Assembly: GCA_024180945.1 (NCBI GenBank)
Contig: JAKSGN010000007.1
Span: 3,658,001-3,722,000, forward strand
Length of the DNA: 64,000 nucleotides
Source: Macrophomina tecta
Taxonomy: Eukaryota; Ascomycota; Dothideomycetes; Botryosphaeriales; Botryosphaeriaceae
Direction: 5' to 3'
Below are positions 45,036-59,401 of the stretch, piece by piece. The notes beneath the pieces were generated by a model. That model was not told the origin of the DNA. It was given only the letters and a program-made list of their open reading frames with translations, and did no database searches. Position 1 is the stretch's first letter, and each line of letters opens with the position of its first letter. The translations under genes and the position numbers were made by a program.

Positions 45036-45852
45036 CTAATAGACGGACGACTTTCGTCGCCTTCCATTGAATGCCCCGCTCGTGTTGATAACATCCTGCA
45101 AAGCGTCGTGAGCGCGATCCTCGCGACGATCCAGGAAGCCATTGAAGTAGTGCGGCAGGAAGCGGCGAGAGTCTGGCGAAGCAATTAGCACACAAAAGAG
45201 GATTCAAATCTGAAGAGCAACATAGTGACAAGTACTCACTTGCGTGATCCTCCGCAAACTCCACGCCCTCTCCACCGCGCTTGACCGTCTCCTTGACAGC
45301 CTCTTCCAAAAGCCCGGTGCCCACACCCTTGCCTCTGTACCTCAGCTTCACAGTCCACGCCTTGATCATGCCCCTCCCCTTGCGGCGCCTCGCGGCCTTA
45401 TTGCCAGTACTGCTGGGGCCAGCCCAACCCAGCACCAACGCGCCGATGATCTGCTCGCCGAAGCGTGTGATGATGACGCTGTCGGCAGCCTCGTCCAGGA
45501 AGCCCCAATTGATCGACTCGGCGTGGCGGATGTAGCCGCCGGTCAGCAGGCGCACCGTCACCAGGCAGGCCATTGTGACGCCGGCGCCCGTCGTGAACAG
45601 CACCGGCATGTCGCTCGGCACGCGGTACATGAAGCGGTACAGCACCGCCAGCAGCAGCACATACCCGGCGATCACGGCCGGGTGCGAGAGCAGGGCCCAC
45701 GACGCGGCCTGGCGCTGTTGCGCGACGCTGTCGGCCACAAGCTTCAGCGCCGCGACCTTGTCCTCCTCGCTCTGCGCTGCCGCCGTCAGCAGCTCTGGCA
45801 CGCCCGCCAGCGGGTTCGCTCCCGCCGACTGCGATTGTTTCTGCGGTTGTTG

Positions 45853-45883
<31 letters not shown>

Positions 45884-46472
45884 CCGTTGCGACCCGCCGC
45901 TCCCTCCTGATGACGACGCTGCCGAACCTGAGACGCGTTTTGTTGGTGCTGTTGTTTCGCGGCTGCGGCGCCCAGCGAGGGCGAGAGCAGATCTGTCGGA
46001 CCCACTGCATCGCTGCTGTACTCGTCGGCGGACATGGGGATAGCGGACGCGAGCGGTGAGGGCGGCGGGAGGTGCGAGATGTGCGCTTCGCTGCCGTCGC
46101 GCATGGACAGCGGCGTCGAGACGGGCGAGGGAAAGGGCGAGTCGACGTCCGGCAGCGTCAGGTTCGCGGACAGAGAGGTCAGGAACGCTGCGATGAACAG
46201 GCGTGTCAGCGGCGTGAAGAAAGCGAGTTTTTGCAGTCCGCGGATCGGTGGAGCGGAAGAGCACGTCGAGAGAGCGTCACGGGGGCGAGAAAGCGCGTTA
46301 GGAGGCCATTGAAGGGCAGAATCCACTCACCAGCAGCGGTTCTGGAGCCTGGGATCGAAGAACCACGACGATGCTCTCCAAAGGCGGGAGGTTGCGAGAA
46401 GGAGGGATTCGAGGTGGGCGGCTGGTGAATCGAGTTCTTGATGGTATTGATGGGAACTACATGGCGGACCAT
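45036..46472 (-). CDS. GNAT-family N-acetyltransferase with membrane segments
   Basis: Exons 46472-46331, 46187-45240 and 45172-45036; introns 46330-46188 (GTGAGT...GCAG, 143 nt) and 45239-45173 (GTGAGT...CCAG). The product is 408 aa. The long central frame opens at a GTG (46326) inside intron 1; the true start is the ATG at 46472. The N-terminal third is disordered with a run of 12 Gln. Two hydrophobic stretches (IAGYVLLLAVLYRFMY and TTGAGVTMACLVTVRLL) form a probable hairpin in the membrane, inserted before the core GNAT acetyl-CoA site LRYRGKGVGTGLLEEAV (R/Q-x-x-G-x-G/A). The C-terminal exon supplies SRRFLPHYFNG. It acetylates an unknown acceptor. The membrane hairpin inside a GNAT fold resembles fungal relatives of NAT8-like enzymes, but that link is inference. 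Confidence 0.85.
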
Positions 46473-47269
46473 GATGGCAATAATAATATAATTCAGGCTG
46501 TTTCTGTGGGAATGATTAATTACAAAAATGTTAGCTTGGGATAGCTCGCGAGCTGGAGGGCGGCGGAGAGGGCATTTGAAGAGAAGTGCAGACCAATTAT
46601 CGTCGCACGTTTTGGCCGATAAGCCAAGACGGCGCAGCAGAGCGAGCGCTGGTCTGGCGCGCCCGGGGCGCTCGCGTGACCGGCCTAGCCATGGCCGCGT
46701 GCGCCCGCCCGCGACGAAAACTCTGAAGGATTTGCAGATTTGCGGCGTGAAGTGCGCGGAGGGTTGCGGGCGGTCTGGCTGCAGGTACTCGGGTTGTTTT
46801 AATGAAGCCCGTGACGTCGTCTGCCTTTTTACCCGCCCCTCCGTCCGTTGCCCAGAAGTAATTTCCGCCCCTGCGGAACAACTCTGTCAATTTTGTACCT
46901 GCTGCTTGCTGCGAATCGAAGGATGAGCCGAGTGATTGCTGCCTATGGTATCGCTCCCGCCCGACCTTTCTGTCTTTGAGTCCTCTATGCCGCGCAAAAG
47001 CCCACATGCAAGTCCCAGTCCATCCAACCTGCGCCGCTTGACAACAAATGCCCTTTGTACAACAATCCCGTAACTATATAAAATCCCTCAACCCCCCGCA
47101 ACCCGCAATGTCTTTCGCTGCCAATTAAAACCGCCCTCTATCAAAGTGAAAAGAAGACAAAGTCTCCGCTCTTAAGATGTCAAATCCATCTCTCCCGAGT
47201 GCAAGTGTCCAAAGTCGAAGTGCCGAAGTGCAATAATCAGAAAGTGCCAGAAATATAATGCAGCCGTGT
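46473..47269. other. Intergenic, 0.8 kb
   Basis: Upstream of the GNAT gene and downstream of the kinase. It should hold the GNAT promoter at the left end. No gene supported. Confidence 0.5.
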
Positions 47270-49835
47270 CTATTTCTTGTGGCTGGGAGCCGGTGTCGCC
47301 GCAACTGCCTGAGCGTTGCCCGGCTCGAGCGTGTGGGTATGATTGTCCGCACTGACGATTTTACCACCATCGAGCTGCTGGCAGATTGGAGTCGACTTGA
47401 CCCACTTATCCTCCATGATCTCCTCAAGCGTCGCCCGCTTTTTCGGGTCGATCTCAAGCATGCGCCCGATGATGTGACGGCTCTCGCGGGGAAGAAGGCG
47501 CAGGAGACGCCAGGGGCCCTTGATCGTCTGCTGAGCTTGGGGTGCCGTGGATGTGTCCTTGTCATTCCTTGACGGAGGTGTAGTTTGAGCGCTACCGCCT
47601 GCGGTTGCGGGACGATCACCTGCGTTATCACCGTGCCGATGTTGCTGCTGCTGGTTATTTTGTTGACTGGTGTCCTTGGGATCCACCTGGCTGGTCATCC
47701 TGCTTGCCGGTGCGCTTTCAATGGCGCGTCGCGATGCGTGATCACGACCATGTTCCTTCACGTCAAGAGTGCTGTGCGAGTTTCCATGGTATTCAGCCGA
47801 CCTCCTGGTCGTGCTTTGAGGCCAATCGTTGGTGTTAGGGGGAGAAACAAAAAGTTTGAAAGAATTATCCGAGGTTCGAGGGGCTTTCCAAGGGAAGCGG
47901 CGCAAAGTCATACAGCAGAAAATGATGGCAATGGACCAAATATCGGTAGGTTGCGGATCGTACTTCTGCAGGTCATAAACTTCAGGAGCAAGATAAGGAT
48001 CGGAACCAACGATGCCTGCAGTAACACTTTGCATTAGTCTGCGATGATTCTTTCCCGAAAGTTAAAACCGCGGGACGGTACTTACCACTTGCAAGAACAA
48101 TGTCGTTCTCAAACGGATATCTGAAGACGGCGGCACTGCCGAAATCAATGATCTTCATGATGCCGTGCTCATTCACGACCACATTGTCCAACTTCAGGTC
48201 CCGATGAGCCAGACCCATGCTGTGCAAATACGAAACGCCGTTCAGTATCTGGAGCGTGCAGCAAGCGACCTCTTCCCTGCTCATTTTGCCTGTCATGACG
48301 ATCGCGAAAAGATCGAAAGGCGCATACTCCATCACGACATACCAATTATTCTTCTCGTGAACCAGATCCATGGTTTCGATGATGTTTCCATGGTGTAGCG
48401 TAGATCCAATACAGAATTCACCCGTGAGTTTCTTCGTGTATTCCTTTTCACTCTCGTACGAGTGCCTAGCTCTGAATTGCTTGACAGCAAACACAGTGCC
48501 GTCGCTCGCTCTCTTGATGATGCGAACCGAACCACCTGCACCGGAGCCGAGGACCTTGCCAAACTTGCCATACCTCGCCTCGAGTCCGTGGTCATCAGCG
48601 AAGGGTATTGCGGCCGTGTTGCTTCTCGACGGAGGAGTGCGCGTGCCGGTCTTGCTGTTTTTCGTCGACAGAACACCACTTGAATCTGACGGAGATGCAG
48701 GCCGACTCTTGCTCTTGTCCCTTCTGTGGCCGCCAATTTTGAAGAACCTCTTCAATTCCGACATTGATCCGTGCTTTTCTTTCAGGTTTTCAGCAGTGTC
48801 CTTGCGATGGTCACCATTCTCGTGCTTGTCATGCTTTTTGCCGTGGTGGTGGAAGAGGGTGTGGCGTTTCTCTTCTTTTTCTGAACCTCGTGAGCGGGGA
48901 AGGGGTGAGGTGGCAGACTTGGCTTTTTCGCGGTCACGTCCAAATATAAAGCGCGGATCTAGCGAGGCCCTGTCGCGGGGCTGAGGCGGCCGTTTCGTGC
49001 GCGAGTAGGGATCATCAATTTCGCCTCTTGGCGATAGCGTCGGCCGGATGTACGGCGATGGTGGGGCTGGAGTGCTGGGGCCAGTTCCGGCATCCCCAGG
49101 AGTACTTGTGCCAGAGGCAGAGGGACTCACGTCCTTGGAACCAGGCAGCGAATCGCCAGAGGGTCCAACAACGAATCTGGGCGGTTCTCTGGGGTGGCTA
49201 GTGACACCGGTTGTGTCGGAGGCGTGCTTGGCATGCGGCGCGGCGGGAATACTGATGTGCGACGGCTTCTTCCTCTCCTCCTCGGTGGTCGACAAAGAGG
49301 TCGGCGGAGTGTCGTGTGGTGGAGACACCTCGGGTGTCATGATGTTCGAGTCTTGCGAGAGCCGGCTCGCAGGCGCGGTGCTCGACTTGCTGTCTCGGGA
49401 CTGGGTCGCAGCTGGGGTGAGCGGAGGGGAGTGCATCGTGGAGGTCGGCGGAGAAGGTCTGGGCGACGGCGCGCCAGAAAATGCCATGGGCGTTCGCGAA
49501 CCCGACGAGGGAGAGGGCGCCTACAAGTACGGATCAACATGCGGAACGAAGACCGAGTCAGTGGCCAAGTCGCTTACTCTAGAGGCCGGCAAAGAGACGG
49601 GTTCGAAAGAGAAGTTCTCCAGTCTCTTGGACTGGAGGCGCGAGCTCTGCAGAGTGGAAGCAAGGTTGCGGAGTTCCTCTTGTGCGTCCGAGCCAAGCTG
49701 CTCTCTTGGCTTTTCTTCCGCTCTCGTCAACGTTTCGACCTGCTGGAGGGCCTGCTCAGGCTCGATCTCTTCATTGTGCGAAGCGAACCGCACACCCTGG
49801 TGTAGGGCGGCGTCGGCCTGCTCAAGTTTGGACAT
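47270..49835 (-). CDS. Serine/threonine protein kinase, HAL4/SAT4-HAL5 (Npr1-like) family
   Basis: Three exons: 49835-49578, 49520-48086 and 48015-47270, giving 812 aa. The first intron (49577-49521, GTAAGC...TTGTAG) joins PASR to [11 protein letters not shown] in phase, so the ATG at 49487 inside exon 2 is probably not the start. The second intron is 48085-48016. A long Ser/Pro-rich N terminus precedes the kinase domain: glycine loop GSGAGGSV (about 411-418), Lys433 in [14 protein letters not shown] (525 on) and DFG (545-547), then APE in [10 protein letters not shown] Gln/His-rich insert ([12 protein letters not shown]) sits between the kinase subdomains. In yeast this family regulates potassium uptake and the plasma-membrane stability of nutrient transporters. 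That role is assumed by family. Confidence 0.9.
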
Positions 49836-50797
49836 TTTCGGAAGGAGCCTGGCAAAGTCTCAGTCAGAGAATCCTGGGCGGCACAGGTATACGATGGAGG
49901 TCATGGGCGTGCCGGCGCCCGCGGACTACGGCAAATATGGCACCGGCGCACGGGCGAATTATAAGCTTACTTTGTCGTGACAGCAGTGGGAGATCGCGGG
50001 CAAGCTTAATCGGACGCAGTGATGGCAGTGGTGAGTGGGAATGGCGCCGGGCAAAGACGGAGAGGGAGCAGGCGCACGCCCGTCAGGACAGCGGGCGGAT
50101 GAAAGGCGCGCTGGAGAGAGCCAATGATGCGGTCGACGGAGGCGGGCTTGCCTGTTCCTGAGAGCCGGGGCAGGTGCAGGCGCAGGCGCGCAGACAGGCG
50201 TGCGATGGAGAGTCGTTACAGCGATGCTTGAGACGAGGCCCGCGTCATAGGGCGTGCGAGGGGAGGGCTGGGCTCGGCCGGGAATTGGCCGAGGCAGGAA
50301 GAGGGCCTTTGGAGTCTCGGCGACACAACTGGGGGTGTGCAGCGGAGGCGCTGGGGGGGGGGGGCGGCGATCGTCTGCGCGCGGGTGGACCTGCGTGAGG
50401 AGAGGAAGAAGAACGAGCTCGCCGGAGAAGGAGGATGGACGTGAGGCGGCGGCGGCGGCGGCGGCGGACGAGGGCTTGTCAGCGGGGCCCGGCTTCTGCG
50501 CTCCAGGTGCCGTGGGATGGGTGCTGGATGACCGGCCTATGATGGAGTGGGTGCGGGCAAAGTCTGCGCGCCGGCCAGAATCGCACCGCCCAATTGCGTC
50601 GCACGCAGCCGCCCGCGCCCCGATCGCCCTCGCCTTTACCACGTCAAGCCTGCCCAGCGCGTCCGCGCGCGTGCTCGCTATTCCTGCCTTCTATGCGCCG
50701 GACTTTCGCTGCACCGCTGTCTGCGTCTGCCGCCGTACCCGTCCCCCCCCCACCGCGCAACCTCCAAACTACCCTACCACTTGACAAATCTCCAATC
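49836..50797. promoter_or_regulatory. Divergent promoter region, kinase / SVF1
   Basis: 962 bp between two divergent starts. It contains a G11-type run near 50347 and about seven GGC units at 50447-50467, in the part transcribed or promoter-proximal for SVF1. No TATA box was recognised. The long frames on either strand here are GC-repeat artefacts. Confidence 0.5.
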
Positions 50798-52101
50798 ATG
50801 TTCAACTGGGCCAAGCAACAGTAAGTCGCGCCGCTCTGCGGGCGCCCACTGCCCACGCTCACCCACTATGCAGGCTCGCCAACGTCGCCGGCACCCAGGA
50901 GCCCATCTACGGCCCTGATGCCATCCAGCCCGTCACCAAGCAGGCCGCCGAGACGCCCTACACCGAGCTGCAGAAAGATGACTTGAAATGGGTCGCCATG
51001 GAGTCGACCTGCGTCGAGACGCAGACTTTCTATCTCATTGCCGACAACGGCCGCCTCGGCATGGCCCAGGTCATATACAGCAATGTAGCGTGAGCAACTC
51101 CCGCGCCGCTGCCGCCGGCAACGCCCTAATGAACTCGCTGTGCAGAGGCATCCGCACGACATGCCAGTTCAACACCAAGATCTTCTACAACGACGAGGGC
51201 AAGACGCCCCACCTGTGGTCCTCCGACCCTCTCAGCAACTACCGCTTTGACGAAGCCAAGACCAACTTCTACGCCGACAACTGCTCCGTTGAGCTCTCCG
51301 CCGACGGTTCCTCGTACACTATCAAGTCCTCGACCAACAAGCAGAGCATCGTGAGCTTGAAATTCACCAAGTCCGCCCCGGGCTTCGTCGTGGGCAAGAA
51401 CGGAACAAGCTACTTCGGCACCGACCCGGCAAACCCTTGGGGCTCCATGAGACATGCCTTCTGGCCCCGCTGCAAGGTTGAAGGCAGCATTCTGACGAAG
51501 GACGGCGAGCTGGATTTCGGTGGCAGGGGCTTCTTCGTGCACGCTCTCCAGGGCATGAAGCCACATCACGCAGGTAAGAATATCATGCATCGACCTACTG
51601 TCGGCCGTTGCCGGACTAACGTCACCCTTAGCTGCCCGCTGGAACTTTGTCAACTTCCAGTCCCCCAGTTACTCCGCTGTTATGATGGAATACACGACTC
51701 CTCCCTCCTACGGTTCAACCAACGTTAGTGTCGGCGGTATCGCGACGGACGACAAGATCATTTTCGCCGGCCCCAACAACAGTGCAACGCACACAGAGAA
51801 GAAGCAGGACGCCGAAAACGAGTGGCCCGAGCCTCTGGCTGCGTCGTACGTCTGGGATGGTAAGACTGCGGACGGCAAGGATGTGCACGCGGACCTGACC
51901 GGTTCGCTTGGCCCGCGCGTGGACCGCGTTGACGTCATGGCGGAGGTCCCTGGCTTCGTCAAGGCCATCGTTGCCAGCGCAGCCGGCACCAAGCCTTACA
52001 TTTACCAGTGGCATCCGAAGTTGACGCTCAAAGTCAAGGTTGGTGACGAGGAAAAGAGCGAGGAAGGCACGCTCTTCACCGAGGCCACTTTCATCTCGTG
52101 A
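50798..52101 (+). CDS. SVF1: Survival factor 1 (Svf1-like, lipocalin-type)
   Basis: Exons 50798-50820, 50874-51089, 51146-51573 and 51632-52101 close in phase to 378 aa. The short first exon encodes MFNWAKQQ, and exon 2 continues [13 protein letters not shown], forming an amphipathic N-terminal helix, which in yeast Svf1 tethers it to Golgi membranes. The following [29 protein letters not shown] and the later [28 protein letters not shown] are family hallmarks, as is the second lipocalin-like half ending [13 protein letters not shown]. Svf1 supports survival under oxidative stress and has been linked to ceramide transport. Length is close to that of other filamentous-fungal members. Confidence 0.95.
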
Positions 52102-53933
52102 GCGCTTCGCAGCTGTGTTCATGCATTTATGTGTCGCCCTGCACCTCTATTAATGTTCCTAGGGGCTGGCTGGGCTTGATGATGAGGATCTCCACTCTCC
52201 CATATTTTGGTATATGGACACACCGGTGATAGGGCGCAATAGAGGCGTGTGGCCTTTGCATACTCGCTCGCTAGTTGCATATTTCGCTTGGTTGGATAAG
52301 GGCCATGTAAGGCACAACCATAGCACATTTAATGGATTAGATTCTCATGAGACTGGGCGTTTCTCCTGAGCGCTCCGGCAATTTCTAATACAAAGAATAG
52401 AGAAAGCGTTCTTCTGAGCAAAGTCTCGAGTGTGGTGGTTGCGATTTGTCTTCTCGGCCCTCGACCTCCTCTGCCCCTCATGGGCCCTACGTGATTAGCA
52501 GATCGACTCAACATCCATACATGTATATTCATCCGCCGGACGATCGTTATACTGAAGGTATGCCGAAGGGCACTTGGCAATACCAAGCACGCGGCTAAGT
52601 CGGCCTGCTAGTCCCTCTGACCAAGTGGGAGCGTCTGCCCGATCCAACCCGTTTTACTGAATATTTGACCGTCCATGTGAGTCACTGACACACGAACGGC
52701 TCCGGCTCTTCGGTCCAGGAAATACGGCAATCGGTTATCGTTCTTTTCATCCTCATTCCTTTCAAATCCGAGGAAAAAACAAAAAAAAAAAAAAAAAAAA
52801 AAAAGAAGACGGAATTTCTCGGATTGATGTTGTGGTTAAGGTGACTGGAGGCAGGGGACACATGAGTGGCGGTACCCATTGACCGTGTTTATGCGTACTG
52901 ACGCCATCGCCGCGCCTGTTCTCGCTTTGCCGGCTGTATGCGGGAGGCGGATTGAGTCATGCCAATGCAGAGAGGAGAGAGTTGGTGGTGGAGAGAGTTG
53001 GTACAGCGATGGAAGACGTGTGGATTTCTGGGATGTCTGGCTGGCTCGAGTCTCCGTCGTGTGTTGGGATGACCGTGTGTGGCGGGAGAGCTGGCGACGA
53101 TTGGAGACGGTCAGGATGTCGTGTCGGCCAGCACCTGCTTCGCAGAATCACTGAACATCCGCGCAGTGCCGTATGTAAATTAAGAAGATGCACGAATCGT
53201 TGGGGCATTCTTCCGTATGTAATCTTTTGAGATGAGATGGAACCTTCCTATGCGGATTATTATTCCGATTTCCCATGTGGGCGGCTCTTGTATCACACGC
53301 GCATTTCGCATCGCTTCGGCGGTGGCATTGGCACTGCTAGCCTCTGCGACGGCTCTCTGGAGTAGACGTCTGAGCGAATAAAGTAAAAAAGCTCGTTGAT
53401 TTTCATGGGTGAACGACTGCTAAGGATTTCCCAGATCTTGGTGTAAGTATGCCTACGCCCTCTTTGGAAGAGTTCAGGCATTGGCTGGTGTCTGCAACAA
53501 CGATCCTATCATTCAGCAATCCAGTTTTCCGGGGAGCCTAAAGCAGCCATACGAATGTAAACATCCAGAAGAGCAAGACGAAGCCCATACCGGGGTGGCG
53601 GTTTCAACTCCCGCCACGGAATTGACTGAATACACTAAAATGGCATTTTTCCACTTCATTATGCAGTAGATGTGTAGCCTGGCTCATACACATTGTTACC
53701 CTTCCAAGTGGTTTGTAGCGATATGAGTAACGTAATCGACTAGCGCTTTACCTGCAAGTGTTGGCTCAGACACCACATGTTGACCGCAACGATCTTACAT
53801 TCTATTTCTATGCGCCATCGACTCCTCCCGGCACCGCTGCCCAAAAGGAGTATGCCGGCCCCCCTACACGCCCGCCTTAGCGAGCAAGCCCATCCACGGC
53901 TTCAACCGCACCGACCCCTGCCTCGCCAACCCC
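52102..53933. other. Intergenic, 1.8 kb, with poly(A)
   Basis: Between the 3' ends of SVF1 and the alpha-glucosidase (convergent). A run of 24 A occurs at 52781-52804. No gene, tRNA or terminator-like structure was recognised. Confidence 0.5.
52781..52804 (+). repeat. Poly(A) tract, 24 nt
   Basis: Twenty-four consecutive A between convergent genes. Confidence 0.9.
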
Positions 53934-56203
<2,270 letters not shown>

Positions 56204-59200
56204 ATTGGGCTGCCTGCTGGAGGATCTGCGGCCGATTAGCCACGGGCCGGGACTGGTGTACTTCAGCCAGCGGGATAGCTAGGAGCAGCTTAGAAAGGCC
56301 AGACAGCGACAGGAGGAGGTGGCTACCTTCGCGCTATGCAGGCGATTTTGGGCTGTATTTGATGGAAAGAGGGGCGGACATGAAGGTTTCGCACGGTCTC
56401 CACCAAGTAACAGCTCATGCAGCTAATCGGCAGGGTATGAGGTCATCACCCTGCTAACGGCTCGCTCGACCACTCGCATAGTGCTGCTACAAGAAGGCCT
56501 CCCACTGTGGTGCTCGTGTAGTAGGCCGTGCCTGTTATCGCCTTCCGACATTGGCCCAATGAGAGCGGCCAGGGACGCGACGAGAGGCCAAGTGGTGGCT
56601 GTTCTCCGCCTGGGCTGTTAGGAAAGCCCCACCTCGTGCGTGGGGCTGTGAGCGCAGGAGGCCTCCGCCCGCCGCCACTCTGTCGTTCTAATACCAAGCA
56701 TCTCCACTGAACAACTGTCATCAATCCAACGATATACCCGCATTGACTTTGTTTGTTAACAAGCGCGTCCTCGTCAGCATTCTTGTGGCTGTCAGCGACA
56801 TGGTAACTCCGCCGCATGGGACCTCTCGCTGTACTTTCAGCTCTTCCATGGCCGAAGCAGAGCACGTACGTTTCGGTCGGAAAGCCGCTAACTTCCCGCT
56901 TCAAATGCGACTGCGGACTCTCCAAGCATAGCATGATCACTCATAATCCTGCACCTCCGCCTTCACCCGTCGCTTCCGACGGGAAGAATCTGGCTTTGAG
57001 CACCCTGAAGTCCTTCGCCCTGCACATCGGATCAATGGGTAGCTCGGAAGCATGAGGTGTGAAGTCCATCTCGAACTCCAAGCCGTCTTCTCGTCAATTG
57101 CGAACTCAAGGATTTGCTTCTGTAAAGCTGTCCTCGTGAGTATACTTCGCCTCTGCCCATATCCGAGGAAGGGCGCTTCGGACACCGTCAATCGGCGCCA
57201 TCATTCCAAGCGGCGGCAGAATCTCCTCGCAGTCGGATTCGTTCAGAGCTCCGCAAAATGGCGTAGGGAAGTCCTTGTGCATCCGTACTGGTAGATATAC
57301 TGCGCTGCGATGTCCATCGAACACCGGGGTGCAAAGCGCTGCAGCATGCTTTTTGTCGTGGTGTGTTGAAGCATTTATCTGGTTCTCAGGATTACCAAGT
57401 CTCCTCGACAGTTGTATGCGGACGACTCCTTCGGCTTCCCGTGCGTGTCTGCGGTGGATGCCGCAATGCTTCAGACACAGGCCGCGTGTCGTCGCGTAAC
57501 GTATAGCATTTGAGAGAGCTGGCGGACAGGGCCAGAGACTCGGTCAGCCATGTCGATGTTGAATGAACGTGCGCATGTCGGCCGAGTATCCACGCGTGAA
57601 TTCGTTCGTCGCTGCAGCAAACGACCGCTCCAGATTGCGTCAATGAAGAACACATGATGCGGTGGCCCATGTTCTCGCAGGCAACATTTTCGGCGACAGA
57701 CAGGCCACACAACATGCGAGATCGGCACCTCACCCCACGACCAACAGCCATATCATCTGTCTCGCGGACACGCCGTGGCTTGCCGTTTCGCCTTCAAGTC
57801 ATTCTAGACACACGCATGGCCTGTTGTGGTCCTTGCTGCCGTCCATCCCAGCCCAGCTCAGCCTAGCCGACACCGGCATCACTGCCGTCACTGCGCCGCA
57901 CCGAGGAGGACGGACGCCAACTCAGTTCATCAGCCTTCTCTGACTCAACTGCCAACTCCTCCGGCAACTAGCTCCGCAAACAAAGCCTGCAACCGTCTGC
58001 ATAGCCAATTGGCCGAGAAAGAAACGGCTGTAGGTTGCATGTCCAAACTCAGTTTCCAACTTGGCCATGACATCCATCACCCACCCCAATTCATCCTTAC
58101 CCCTCTCCCTTCTGGCCCCCGTCACCGATCCTCGGCCTCCGCGGAGGGCACGGCCTTATGCCCTCCAAGACACGAGAGGCAGTCGAAGCCATGGTCACGA
58201 CGCCGTGCACCGCACCAACAAAGCGCCGGAATGCAGCCGGTGCCTGGTGTGAAGCGGGAGAGAGTGTCGTGTGAGCAGCTGCTGCTCTCACTGTCCTGCC
58301 CGTCCGTTGCATGCCCGGCAGGCGGCGGGCAGGGGATCGAGGCGGGCTACAAGCTGCACCCCATGCTCGGGACAAGCCACTGGCCCAGGGCAGGAAGGTG
58401 GACCGCTCGTGCTTCTGTCGCATCAACCCCCTCCCGCAGATCGGGGCGTGTGCTAGCAGAGTAGTAGCTACGTAGCTGATGGGTGGCAGCGATGGGCAAC
58501 GGGCCGGCTGGGAGGAGCACGAACAGAAACAGCAGCTCGCATCCGCGGCAGGAAAGGCGGCGCGAGGCAGGCTGCGGGGTTTGGGTCGTGCGTTAGCGCT
58601 CCCTTGCTTCCCGCCGATTGCGTGTGTCCTTGTAGCATGCGTGCTGGCTGGCTGTCTGGTCTGGCATGCAGGCCCAGCCCAGAGCATCTCTCCATATCTC
58701 AGCTGCCCATGCCAGGTGCGCGAGCGCAGGCAGGCGTAGAGCGAGCACCGAGCCAATTGCTGGAGGGGCGTCCGGCCGGGCAGGGGCGTGATGGCGTCGC
58801 GGCACGAGTGGCAGCGGCGCTCGAGAGGGGCGATGGCAGGCGCAGGTCGTGTGTGAGAGGAGCTTTCCCCGCATTCCGGCGTGGCTGCTCAGCGTCACCC
58901 CAGCTTTTTGGCAGCCAAGACAGGCCAATGACGACGCCCGATGGCGCGTGCGCGAGGCCCAAGCTCCCCCCGGCGTCGCCCGCTGATTCGCCCGTTGCGC
59001 GTGTGGTGTGAGCAGCAGCGTGAGCATCACGTCGAAACCCGCCCCGGCCGGAGACGAGAGGGGGCACCGCCCTGGGGCGAGCCCGGGGGCGTCCGCCGCG
59101 CCAGGGCACCCGCGTGCTGAGCGCTGGCCTGGTGGCATGGGCATTTTCATCAATCAATGCATGGTCAGGTGCTCGTCTCCTCATCGAAGACCTGTTGCAC

Positions 59201-59401
59201 CAAAGAAAGCCCGCATCCGCCAGACCCCGCCCCCGTGGCGTTATATTGACCCTGCCTCGCCCGCCCAAGCATCTGTCTCCTCTCCTCACACACTTCTCCT
59301 GTGTACACCAGCCATTGTCCAAACCAATCTCGCCACTCTCGCCTTGAGCTGCCTCCTCTGAGCCATCTCCACGGTCCAGATTCCCGCTACACAACCCAAC
59401 C
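56204..59401. other. Gene-poor interval, 3.2 kb
   Basis: The left end holds the alpha-glucosidase promoter and the right end that of the DUF6699-like gene. A possible relic is described separately. The GC-rich part at 58.1-59.2 kb has long overlapping frames on both strands with Ala/Arg/Pro-rich, motif-free translations; I do not call genes there. A TATA-like TTATATTGAC is at 59241-59250. Confidence 0.45.
56938..57540 (-). pseudogene. Possible protein relic, unknown family
   Basis: One frame on the minus strand stays open for over 140 codons and then, past two nearby TGA stops, continues in the same frame with protein-like text to 56938. Segments include ALSNAIRYATTRGLCLKHCG, VFDGHRSAVYLPVRMHKDF, EEILPPLGMMAPIDGVRSAL and EFEMDFTPHASELPIDPMC. 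A TGA also lies just upstream near 57543. No intron that removes the stops keeps phase. I do not recognise the family; it may be a decayed gene or chance. Confidence 0.3.

Noticed and set aside
45244..46264. Long frames on both strands over the GNAT gene
   Set aside because: Shadows driven by the CAG/CTG repeat and high GC.
46324..46326. GTG as start of the GNAT gene
   Set aside because: It lies within a well-formed intron; the ATG at 46472 gives an in-phase first exon.
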